From the NCBI RefSeq assembly GCF_035818675.1, contig NZ_JAYKZZ010000001.1:62001-126000 (forward strand): DNA of 64,000 nucleotides, written 5' to 3'. How positions within the stretch are numbered: the stretch's first letter is position 1; the number at the start of each line of letters is the position of its first letter. The DNA comes from Parapedobacter flavus (GTDB lineage Bacteria > Bacteroidota > Bacteroidia > Sphingobacteriales > Sphingobacteriaceae). Position numbers and translations under genes: made by a program. Below the pieces are notes generated by a model. That model ran no database searches, was not told the DNA's origin, and was given only the letters and a program-made list of their open reading frames with translations. This document shows positions 9,181 through 16,691 of this stretch, in pieces.

Positions 9181-10011
9181 TTATTTACTCAATTCATCAA
9201 TTTTGCGATCGATAAATTGGGTTAGGGTCGGATCGGCCGCCAAATCCCTGCTTTTTTCAAAAGCAGCGATGGCCTCACGATTCAGCCCAATGTTTTCGTA
9301 ACTTGTGGCCAGATAAAAATAAGATTCGGCATCGGGCTGTTGGGATACAACCGTATTGAACCGATCGATAGCGAGGTCAAACTGGCGTGACTGCATCGAA
9401 AATAAGCCGAGGCTTTTGTTTGCTCCCACGTGGGAAGGCTGCACATTGACGACCTCCCGGAGCAGCGCGATACCAGCCATGGGGTTTGTCGTGCCCGTTA
9501 CGTACGCGCTACCTAAACCTACCTTCGCATCCAAACTTGTCGAATCTAGCGCCAGTGCTTTTTCGTATGCGTTAATGGCATAACCGTTGAGGGCACCGGC
9601 AGCCAATGTATCTTGCAGGTTGGTGTAGGCTGCGCGGTAAGCATCGCCCGCTTTAAGCCAATCCTCAAACTGACCATCGAGTTCGGCAAGCTCCTGGTAG
9701 ATGAAGCCCGCTGGGGCCGATTCATTGATATCGTCCCATTTGGTGGCGAGCTGCTGCAGAAGCCTACGTTTATTGTCGTTGTCAGCACGCTCCAGTTCCG
9801 CCTCCACATCCGATATTTCCTGGATGATGCTAGGGTTAAGCCCCTCTTTGGCTTTTTGCGATACGGATTCGAGCGTAACCTGGGGTCCGGTAGCGGCACT
9901 CGGGGTGGGCTTGTTTTCGTTGACCAAACCTTTGATGGGCTGCGCCAACAAAAACCCCATCAAGACAATGATTGATGTAATGGCGACTACCTGTTTGGTT
10001 CGTTGCTGCAT
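9181..10011 (-). CDS. Membrane-anchored tetratricopeptide (TPR) protein
   Basis: 276 residues. One N-terminal membrane segment at about 8-25 (VVAITSIIVLMGFLLAQ) is followed by a low-complexity linker and then helical repeats. The clearest TPR units lie between about 130 and 265: ALNGYAINAYEKALALDSTS, VGANKSLGLFSMQSRQFDLA, and SYFYLATSYENIGLNREAI. It probably acts as a periplasmic or membrane-side scaffold; no enzyme domain is visible. It lies between COX24 and HU on the same strand, 26 bp after HU, so it may be cotranscribed with HU. Precise function unknown. Confidence 0.82.
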   Translation of the reverse strand: MQQRTKQVVAITSIIVLMGFLLAQPIKGLVNENKPTPSAATGPQVTLESVSQKAKEGLNPSIIQEISDVEAELERADNDNKRRLLQQLATKWDDINESAPAGFIYQELAELDGQFEDWLKAGDAYRAAYTNLQDTLAAGALNGYAINAYEKALALDSTSLDAKVGLGSAYVTGTTNPMAGIALLREVVNVQPSHVGANKSLGLFSMQSRQFDLAIDRFNTVVSQQPDAESYFYLATSYENIGLNREAIAAFEKSRDLAADPTLTQFIDRKIDELSK

Positions 10012-10037
10012 GTGTGTTACCCGCTGGTGCGCAAAAA

Positions 10038-10322
10038 TTACTTGTTACCAGTTTTTACCTTTTCGACAAAGGTTTTAGCTGGCTTAAAGGTTGGTACATA
10101 GTGCGCAGGGATAATGATGGCCGTGTTTTTTGAAATATTTCGAGCTGTTTTTTCTGCTCTTTTCTTTACGACAAAACTGCCGAAACCCCGCACGTAAACA
10201 TTCTCACCCCCAACCATCGCGTTTTTGACAACTTTGAAGAATGCTTCAACCGTTTCTTGAACATCTACTTTCTCCAGTCCGGTTTTGTTTGCGATTTCTG
10301 CTATAATTTCTGCCTTAGTCAT
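10038..10322 (-). CDS. HU/IHF-family DNA-binding protein
   Basis: A histone-like DNA-bending protein of 94 residues, the usual HU length. The family features are present: N-terminal helices MTKAEIIAEIANKTGL, the GFGSFVVKKR strand, an arm carrying the proline region (IIIPAHYVPTFKPAKTF) where HU and IHF intercalate, and a lysine-rich C-terminus. It binds the nucleoid. Its promoter is visible at 10383-10413, giving a leader of roughly 55 nt. Confidence 0.95.
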   Translation of the reverse strand: MTKAEIIAEIANKTGLEKVDVQETVEAFFKVVKNAMVGGENVYVRGFGSFVVKKRAEKTARNISKNTAIIIPAHYVPTFKPAKTFVEKVKTGNK

Positions 10323-10382
10323 ATCTATAATTTTTGTAATTAATTATTTTTCAATACATAAGCCCTTCAAATGTTGGGGATG

Positions 10383-10413
10383 CAAAAGTATCGCTTTAAA
10401 ACGACATCTTAAA
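10383..10413 (-). promoter_or_regulatory. Bacteroidota-type promoter of the HU gene
   Basis: On the minus strand the -7 element TACTTTTG (10383-10390) matches TAnnTTTG exactly. A TTTA (10410-10413), one base from the -33 consensus TTTG, lies 19 bp upstream. Transcription would start near 10378, about 56 nt before the HU start codon. Confidence 0.6.
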
Positions 10414-10574
10414 ATATATTTGTTAAAATTTTGTAAATGCGCGAGTTACCGTTTATTATCGTTGACATACCTACAACGTTTTCGTGAATAATTATATGAA
10501 AACATACCCCTACTCCATCCATTTTGCCTAATATTGGGGATTAAAATACGCAATAGACCTTATTTCTAAAAACT

Positions 10575-11396
10575 ATGGATGGAATACAACAGTTTTCTTT
10601 AGCGGGTAAAGTGATCGTGATTACGGGTGCGACAGGGGTTTTGGGCGAGTCGTTCTCCCTGGCCACCGCGGCGGCAGGTGCGAAAGTGGCGGTATTGGGG
10701 CGTAACAAAGAACGGGCAGACGCACGGGTAGCGGCGATAAAGGAGCGTGGTGGTGAAGCAATCGCAGTGATTACCGACGTGTTGGATGAGCAGGCGGTTC
10801 ACCAAGCTAAAAACCAAATATTGGATGCTTGGGGTACCATCGACGGGCTGGTGAATGCTGCGGGAGGGAATATTCCCGGCGCCACCATCGGGCCCGACCA
10901 AAACCTGTTCGACACCAAGATCGCCGATACCCAAAAGGCCGTTGAGCTGAACCTCTTCGGTACGGTTATCCCTACCCATGTTTTCGGGCGGGTCATCGCC
11001 GAGAAGGGACAGGGGTCCATCGTAAACATTTCGTCATTAGCCGCCCAGCAGGCCATTACCCGTGTAATGGGTTATAATATGGCCAAGTGTGCTGTCGAGG
11101 GGTATACCAAGTGGATGGCCGTGGAGTTGGCCCAGCGTTATGGCGATAAAGTACGGGTGAACGGGATTGCACCCGGTGTATTCCTTACCGAACAGAACCG
11201 CGCTTTGCTCACCAATGCCAATGGGTCTTATACCGACCGGGCACAGCGGTTCGTTAACAACACCGCCTTTGGACGTTTGGGCGACCCCAGTGAACTTACC
11301 GGCACGTTGATTTTCTTACTCAGTGATGCATCGGGGTTCATTTCGGGTGAAACCATTTTGGTGGATGGTGGATTCAATGCCTGGAGCGGGGTGTGA
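10575..11396 (+). CDS. SDR-family oxidoreductase, probable D-mannonate/fructuronate oxidoreductase
   Basis: 273-residue classical short-chain dehydrogenase: cofactor motif ITGATGVLGESFS, NAAGG, the catalytic Ser in NISSLAA, the YNMAK Tyr-Lys pair, and a C-terminal FISGETILVDGGFNAW. From its position directly before uxuA and uxaC it most likely interconverts D-fructuronate and D-mannonate with NAD(H), replacing the unrelated long-chain UxuB of Escherichia coli. The family is certain; the substrate is inferred from the operon. Confidence 0.87.
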   Translation: MDGIQQFSLAGKVIVITGATGVLGESFSLATAAAGAKVAVLGRNKERADARVAAIKERGGEAIAVITDVLDEQAVHQAKNQILDAWGTIDGLVNAAGGNIPGATIGPDQNLFDTKIADTQKAVELNLFGTVIPTHVFGRVIAEKGQGSIVNISSLAAQQAITRVMGYNMAKCAVEGYTKWMAVELAQRYGDKVRVNGIAPGVFLTEQNRALLTNANGSYTDRAQRFVNNTAFGRLGDPSELTGTLIFLLSDASGFISGETILVDGGFNAWSGV

Positions 11397-11451
11397 GGTT
11401 GTGAACTTGTGAGTCTGTGAACTGTGAGGTAGTGAGGTTGTGAACTTGTGA
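11393..11451. repeat. Direct repeat with GTGA phrase, SDR-uxuA spacer
   Basis: A 20-bp unit beginning GTGAGGTTGTGAACTT occurs at 11393-11412 and again at 11432-11451, with partial copies of GTGAACT between. It covers the stop codon of the SDR gene and the first part of the 166-bp spacer. The spacer then holds a short dyad, TCCCGA (11512-11517) with TCGGGA (11530-11535). No open frame uses it. Confidence 0.85.
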
Positions 11452-11562
11452 ATTGAATTAAGGATAGCGGAGTGGAAGTACTAACGCAATAGCAAATGGA
11501 GCAGAGCGAAATCCCGAAAGCAAAGCGTATCGGGAAAGCATAGAGCAAATAGCAAAAAAGCA

Positions 11563-12726
11563 ATGACAAAAAAACTTGAACAGGCGTGGCGGTGGTATGG
11601 TCCTGCCGATACGGTGTCACTACAGGATATCAAACAGGCCGGGGCAACGGGCATTGTAACCGCACTGCATCACGTACCCCATGGCGAGGTGTGGCCGCTG
11701 GAAGATATACGCGAGCGGAAAGCGCTCATCGAAGCTGCCGGGCTGACGTGGAGCGTGGTGGAAAGTGTGCCGGTGCACGAAGCCATTAAAACGCGCCGGT
11801 CCGATGCCGAACAGTACCTCGACAATTATCGGCAGAGTCTGCGAAATCTTGCCGCGACGGGCATCAGAACCGTTTGCTATAATTTCATGCCCGTATTGGA
11901 TTGGACGCGTACCCAGCTCGATTTGGAAATGAAAGATGGCTCGAAGGCACTGTATTTTGATTGGAATGATTTGGCGGTTTTCGACCTCTTCGTGTTGAAA
12001 AGGGAAGGGGCCGACCAGGACTATCCGGAAGCGGTGAAGGTAGAAGCCAAGAAGCGGTATGAAACCTATACACCCGAAGCCATCGAGCTGCTCACCACCA
12101 ACGTGCTGATGGGGATACCGGGCGAACGCAGTATCGAGCTGGAAGAATTGCGGGAAAGCATCCGTGAATATACGGCTATTGGCTTCGATGGCCTGCGCGA
12201 GAACCTGATCTGGTTCCTGTCGCAAATCGCCGATGTGTGCGAGGAAGAAGGTATCCGGATGACGATCCATCCCGATGACCCCCCTTATCCGATTCTTGGC
12301 TTACCGCGTATTGCCAGTAACAAAGAAGACTTGCTATATATTATTCGTTCGCTCGACCGGCCTTTCAATGGCATATGCTTTTGCACCGGATCATTAGGAG
12401 CCGGCGTTGATAACGACCTCCCCGATATTTTCGACGCGGTGAAGTCGCGTGTTTATTTTGTGCACCTGCGCAACGTGACGAAGGATAGCCAGGGTAATTT
12501 TTACGAGGCTGATCATCTTGGTGGGGACGTGGATATGTATGCAGTGATGAAGGCACTGGTTGCCGAAAATCAACGGCCTGGGGCGGCGATACCGTTCCGT
12601 CCGGACCACGGGCACCAGATGCTGGATGACATCGGCAAGACCACAGCTCCGGGTTACTCGGCCATCGGCCGCCTGCGGGGCTTGGCTGAACTTCGGGGAC
12701 TGGAGCTTGGCATAATGGGACAATAA
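11563..12726 (+). CDS. uxuA: Mannonate dehydratase
   Basis: Dehydrates D-mannonate to 2-keto-3-deoxy-D-gluconate. 387 residues, standard for the family; sugar-isomerase-like TIM barrel. Conserved pieces include the N-terminal WRWYGPAD, GATGIVTALHHVPHGEVW, FMPVLDWTRT, IHPDDPPYPILGLPRI, CFCTGSLGAG, VHLRNV, and the C-terminal RPDHGHQM, in which the family's metal-binding His residues lie. Second gene of the hexuronate operon, 15 nt before uxaC. Confidence 0.96.
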   Translation: MTKKLEQAWRWYGPADTVSLQDIKQAGATGIVTALHHVPHGEVWPLEDIRERKALIEAAGLTWSVVESVPVHEAIKTRRSDAEQYLDNYRQSLRNLAATGIRTVCYNFMPVLDWTRTQLDLEMKDGSKALYFDWNDLAVFDLFVLKREGADQDYPEAVKVEAKKRYETYTPEAIELLTTNVLMGIPGERSIELEELRESIREYTAIGFDGLRENLIWFLSQIADVCEEEGIRMTIHPDDPPYPILGLPRIASNKEDLLYIIRSLDRPFNGICFCTGSLGAGVDNDLPDIFDAVKSRVYFVHLRNVTKDSQGNFYEADHLGGDVDMYAVMKALVAENQRPGAAIPFRPDHGHQMLDDIGKTTAPGYSAIGRLRGLAELRGLELGIMGQ

Positions 12727-12741
12727 TTAGAAAACCTACAC

Positions 12742-14145
12742 ATGGCTTATTTTCTTCACGACGATTTCTTGTTGCAATCGAAGCGGGCGGTGCAGCTTTA
12801 CCACGATTATGCCAAGGCGTTGCCCATTATAGACTATCATTCGCACCTCCCCCCTGACGCCATTGCTTCTGATGAGCAATTCGGAAACCTCACGCATATC
12901 TGGCTGGCTGGCGATCATTATAAATGGCGTGCGCTGCGCGTATTGGGTACCGACGAGCGATACATCACCGGTGACGCAGACGACCGGGAGAAATTCCGCA
13001 AGTGGGCCGAAGCGGTTCCATATACCTTACGTAATCCGTTGTACCACTGGACGCACATGGAACTCAAAAACCCATTTGGTATCACTGAGCTGCTGAGGCC
13101 CGATAACGCGGACCGGATTTTTGATACGGCATCGGCCCAGTTGCAAACGGCTCCGTTTTCTCCTCGTGGTCTGCTGACGCATTTCGGAGTGGATATGGTG
13201 GGCACCACCGACGATCCTGTGGATGACCTTCGTCACCATCAGGCGATCGCTGGAGCAAGCTTTAAAACCAAGGTGCTACCGACATTCCGACCGGATAAGG
13301 TGTTCCAGCTTAGCAAAGGCGATGACTATCGCCGTTACATCGATCAGTTGCAGGCGAGCAGCGGCGTAGCCATCGTTGATTTGGATACGTTGTTGGATGC
13401 CTTATGGAACCGGCTGTATTATTTCCATAGCCAGGGTTGCCGGATTGCCGACCACGGCCTCAGTAGCCTGCCCCGGCAAATGGACGTGAGTCTTTCATTG
13501 GACGATGTGTTTAAACGCGTGCTTGCGGGCGATGATGCCCTTGCGGCCGAGCATGAAGAGGCGTTTACCTTTTTGGTGCTTTCTGAGTTGTGCAAATTGT
13601 ATCACGACAAAGGGTGGGTGCAGCAATTCCACCTCGGTCCGCTCCGGAATACCAACAGCCGGAAATTGCGGGAGCTTGGTGCCGATACCGGCTACGACTC
13701 CATCGGTGATTTCCAGCAAGCTCAATCCATGCAGCATTTTTTCAATATGCTGGAGGAAGAAGGGCGTTTGGCCAAAACCGTGGTGTACAACCTCAATCCG
13801 GCGGACAATGCCGTGTTTGCCGCAATGATGGGGAACTTTCAAGCGGCAGGGATCAAAGGCAAGATGCAGTTCGGTTCGGGATGGTGGTTCCTGGATCAGC
13901 TTGATGGCATGGCCCAGCAGCTGAACACCTTGTCGAATATCGGGCTGATCAGCTGTTTCGTAGGGATGTTGACCGACTCGCGCAGTTTCCTGTCGTACTC
14001 GAGACATGAATATTTCCGGCGGTTACTCTGCAACCTGTTTGCCGAAGACATCAATAAGGGCCTGATGCCCGATGATATCGAGTGGACGGGCAAGGTGATA
14101 CAGGATATCTGCTACTACAACGCCAAGCAGTATTTTAACTTATGA
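12742..14145 (+). CDS. uxaC: Glucuronate isomerase
   Basis: Converts D-glucuronate to D-fructuronate (and galacturonate to tagaturonate). 467 residues; amidohydrolase-like barrel. The family start IIDYHSHLPPDAIA, the LAGDHYKWRALR segment, GTTDDPVDDLRHH, FHLGPLRNTNSR, FGSGWWFLDQ and the SFLSYSRHEYFRRLLCN tail are all intact. It is the last gene of the operon and meets convergent hemL with a 6-bp overlap. With the SDR and UxuA it gives glucuronate to KDG; KDG kinase and aldolase are not in this window. Confidence 0.96.
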   Translation: MAYFLHDDFLLQSKRAVQLYHDYAKALPIIDYHSHLPPDAIASDEQFGNLTHIWLAGDHYKWRALRVLGTDERYITGDADDREKFRKWAEAVPYTLRNPLYHWTHMELKNPFGITELLRPDNADRIFDTASAQLQTAPFSPRGLLTHFGVDMVGTTDDPVDDLRHHQAIAGASFKTKVLPTFRPDKVFQLSKGDDYRRYIDQLQASSGVAIVDLDTLLDALWNRLYYFHSQGCRIADHGLSSLPRQMDVSLSLDDVFKRVLAGDDALAAEHEEAFTFLVLSELCKLYHDKGWVQQFHLGPLRNTNSRKLRELGADTGYDSIGDFQQAQSMQHFFNMLEEEGRLAKTVVYNLNPADNAVFAAMMGNFQAAGIKGKMQFGSGWWFLDQLDGMAQQLNTLSNIGLISCFVGMLTDSRSFLSYSRHEYFRRLLCNLFAEDINKGLMPDDIEWTGKVIQDICYYNAKQYFNL

Positions 14146-15525
14146 TTTTGGGGCGCCCATCGCGCGGAATACCTCATCCAGGCTTTCAAAGATCGCCCGT
14201 TTGGTCTTTTCCAACTCCACCTTCGTGTGCGCTGCGGAGACAAAGCCCACTTCGTAACCGGAAGGGCCGAGGTATACGCCACGATTGAGCAATTCGCGAT
14301 GGAATGCCTTATAGTATTCCATGCTGCCGTGGTCGATATCGCCGGCGGCAGTAATCGTATCCTTATCGGTAAACGCAAACCAGAAGATCGAACCGATTTG
14401 AAAAACTTTGAACCGGTAATTTTTGGCCGTGGTAAAACGTTGGATAGCTTCAACGAACTCCTTCGTCTTCGTGTTTAGGTTTTTATAGAAATTGCTGCTT
14501 TTAAGTACTGTGAGCTGCACGATACCCGCCGCCATGGCTACGGGGTTGCCCGATAGGGTGCCCGCTTGGTAAACCGCGCCCTCTGGTGAGATATGACCCA
14601 TCAATTCGGCAGAAGCGCCATAGGCGCCCACAGGCATGCCGCCACCGATGATCTTGCCATAGGTGATGATGTCGGGGTGCACATCATAATGGGCTGCCGC
14701 GCCTTCAAACCCGAGACGGAAGCCGGTAATGACCTCATCAAAAATAAGCAGCGCCTGGTGCTTTCGGGTAATGTCGCGTAAAAAATGAATGTATTCTTGG
14801 TGTTGGATGAGGAGTCCATTATTTGCCGGCACACCTTCAATGATGACCGCAGCAATCTGCCCATCGAATTGGGCGAATGCAGTTTCCACAGCGCTCCGAT
14901 CATCCAAGGGGATAACGATGGTCTCCTCGGCAAATGCTTTCGGTACACCTGCGGAAGATGTCTCGCCGAAAGTTACCAACCCCGAACCGGCCTTCACCAA
15001 TAGCGAATCGGAGTGGCCGTGGTAGCACCCCTCGAACTTGATGATTTTGTCGCGGCCGGTGTACCCCCTGGCCAGCCGAATGGCCGACATGACGGCCTCT
15101 GTGCCTGAGCTGACGAACCTGATTTTCTCGATGTATCGATTGTGTTCAAGGATCAACTCCGCGAGTTCGTTTTCCAACGCCGTCGGCGCACCGAAGCTTA
15201 AGCCTTGCGCTAAGGTTTGGATTACCTTTTCCCGTATTTTGGGATGGTTATGACCCAAAATCAACGGCCCCCAGGAGCAACAGAAGTCAATGAATTGGTT
15301 GCCGTCGGCATCCCATAGGTGGCAGCCATCGCCCTTTTCAATAAACAACGGTGTACCGTGCACCGATTTGAATGCCCGGACGGGCGAGTTCACCCCACCC
15401 GGGAAGTACCGTTTGGCCTTTTCATACAGCTCGGCTGATTTTTCACGTGTAATATCGTCTCTTTTGCCGGACGGTGGGTGGGACTCGTCGTTCCCACCAA
15501 AGGCTTTTTTCAATGCATCTAACAT
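14140..15525 (-). CDS. hemL: Glutamate-1-semialdehyde 2,1-aminomutase
   Basis: PLP enzyme that makes 5-aminolevulinate from glutamate-1-semialdehyde in the C5 route. 461 residues. Motifs: YFPGGVNSPVRAFKSV, SSGTEAVMSAIRLARGYTGR, GCYHGHSD, LIFDEVITGFRLG, and the Schiff-base Lys in YGKIIGGGMPVGAYG. The N-terminal about 25 residues (MLDALKKAFGGNDESHPP) are an extension before the conserved start. A low-complexity repeat sits just upstream. Downstream it overlaps uxaC by 6 bp. Confidence 0.96.
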   Translation of the reverse strand: MLDALKKAFGGNDESHPPSGKRDDITREKSAELYEKAKRYFPGGVNSPVRAFKSVHGTPLFIEKGDGCHLWDADGNQFIDFCCSWGPLILGHNHPKIREKVIQTLAQGLSFGAPTALENELAELILEHNRYIEKIRFVSSGTEAVMSAIRLARGYTGRDKIIKFEGCYHGHSDSLLVKAGSGLVTFGETSSAGVPKAFAEETIVIPLDDRSAVETAFAQFDGQIAAVIIEGVPANNGLLIQHQEYIHFLRDITRKHQALLIFDEVITGFRLGFEGAAAHYDVHPDIITYGKIIGGGMPVGAYGASAELMGHISPEGAVYQAGTLSGNPVAMAAGIVQLTVLKSSNFYKNLNTKTKEFVEAIQRFTTAKNYRFKVFQIGSIFWFAFTDKDTITAAGDIDHGSMEYYKAFHRELLNRGVYLGPSGYEVGFVSAAHTKVELEKTKRAIFESLDEVFRAMGAPKS

Positions 15526-15530
15526 CTTTT

Positions 15531-15565
15531 GTTAATTGTTAATGGTCAATTGTTAATGGTTAATC
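15531..15565. repeat. TTAATTGTTAATGGT direct repeat upstream of hemL
   Basis: AATTGTTAATGGT occurs at 15534-15546 and 15548-15560, a 14-bp period, flanked by further TTAA-rich partial copies. A short CATCGTCAC duplication follows in the same hemB-hemL spacer. It may form weak hairpins but has no terminator T-run. Confidence 0.8.
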
Positions 15566-15613
15566 ACCAATATCAATCTACAATCTAAAATCGTCACGCC
15601 ACCATCGTCACAC

Positions 15614-16585
15614 TCAAATCCATCCATTTTCCAGCACTTCCTTGGCATGGTAGGTGAGGATGGCGGTAGCCCCTGCCCGTCGGATCCCCGTGAGGACTTC
15701 CATCGTTGCACGGCGCTCATCGAGCCACCCATTTTGTGCCGAGGCCTTTACCATGGCGTATTCGCCGCTCACATTATAGGCGGCAATCGGGAGGTCAAAA
15801 CCATCGTGCAGTGACTTGATCACGTCCAGGTAGGCGAGTGCTGGCTTCACCATGAGGAAGTCTGCACCTTCTTGTGTGTCCAATTCGGCTTCAATCAGGG
15901 CTTCGCGCTGATTGGCGGGATTCATTTGGTACGTTTTCTTATCTCCGTGTTTCGGTGCCGAGTTGAGCGCATCGCGGAAAGGGCCATAAAATGCGCTCGC
16001 ATATTTGGCGGTATACGACATTAGCGATACGTTGGTGAATCCGTTTTCGTCAAGTACTTGGCGGATATAACCGATCCGCCCGTCCATCATGTCCGACGGC
16101 GCCACGATATCCGCACCGGCGCGGGCATGTGCCAGTGCCATCTCACCCAAGATGGGCAGTGTTTCATCGTTTAGGATTTCACCATTCTCTACCACGCCAT
16201 CATGCCCGTCGATGCTGTAGGGGTCCATAGCCACATCGGTGATGACGCATGCTTCGGGGAAATGGTGTTTCACTTCGGCGATGGCGCTGAGGTACAGGCT
16301 GCCTTCCCTTGTGCTTTCGGTTGCATACTTGTCTTTGAGCGATTCCTTGATATTGGGAAACAGATCAAAAGCACGCAGGCCCAGTTCCATGCAATACTCC
16401 ACTTCGCGGAGCAGGTGATCTATCGTATATCGATAAATACCGGGCATGGAGGCGACCTCCGACTTGATGTTGTTGCCCTCGATGATAAACAAGGGGAATA
16501 TCAGGTTGGCCGCCGTGATATGCGTTTCCTGAACCATATCCCGTATTACCGCTGATTTGCGTTTCCTTCGTGGTCTTATGAGCAT
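15614..16585 (-). CDS. hemB: Porphobilinogen synthase (ALA dehydratase)
   Basis: Condenses two 5-aminolevulinate molecules to porphobilinogen. 323 residues from ATG 16585; a longer frame from TTG 16615 adds ten residues that are not typical, and a GGAGG lies just before the ATG. Motifs: RPRRKRKSAVIRDMVQET at the N-terminus, the two Schiff-base lysines (SYTAKYASAFYGPFR and MVKPALAYLD), and VAMDPYSIDGHDG in place of the cysteine cluster, indicating the magnesium-type and not the zinc-type enzyme. Confidence 0.95.
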   Translation of the reverse strand: MLIRPRRKRKSAVIRDMVQETHITAANLIFPLFIIEGNNIKSEVASMPGIYRYTIDHLLREVEYCMELGLRAFDLFPNIKESLKDKYATESTREGSLYLSAIAEVKHHFPEACVITDVAMDPYSIDGHDGVVENGEILNDETLPILGEMALAHARAGADIVAPSDMMDGRIGYIRQVLDENGFTNVSLMSYTAKYASAFYGPFRDALNSAPKHGDKKTYQMNPANQREALIEAELDTQEGADFLMVKPALAYLDVIKSLHDGFDLPIAAYNVSGEYAMVKASAQNGWLDERRATMEVLTGIRRAGATAILTYHAKEVLENGWI

Positions 16586-16656
16586 GCCTCCACTGTAATT
16601 AATTGAAAATATCAATTGTCAAATCAGCCTTATGGCAAAATGAATTGGCAATCAAA

Positions 16657-16686
16657 AATCTGTGTACATCCATTCAATCTGTGTTC
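16657..16686. repeat. AATCTGTGT (ACACAGATT) phrase repeat between hemB and hemC
   Basis: AATCTGTGT occurs at 16657-16665 and 16676-16684, a 19-bp period; on the minus strand this reads ACACAGATT. I recall similar ACAGATT phrase repeats from intergenic regions of many unrelated bacterial genomes. It fills most of the 106-bp spacer between hemCD and hemB. Confidence 0.75.
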
Positions 16687-16691
16687 GATGC

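Noticed and set aside
11393..11451. CRISPR array
   Set aside because: Only two copies, low complexity, no spacer regularity and no cas genes in the window.
13495..14007. 170-codon minus-strand frame in uxaC
   Set aside because: Shadow of a well-conserved gene; no support.
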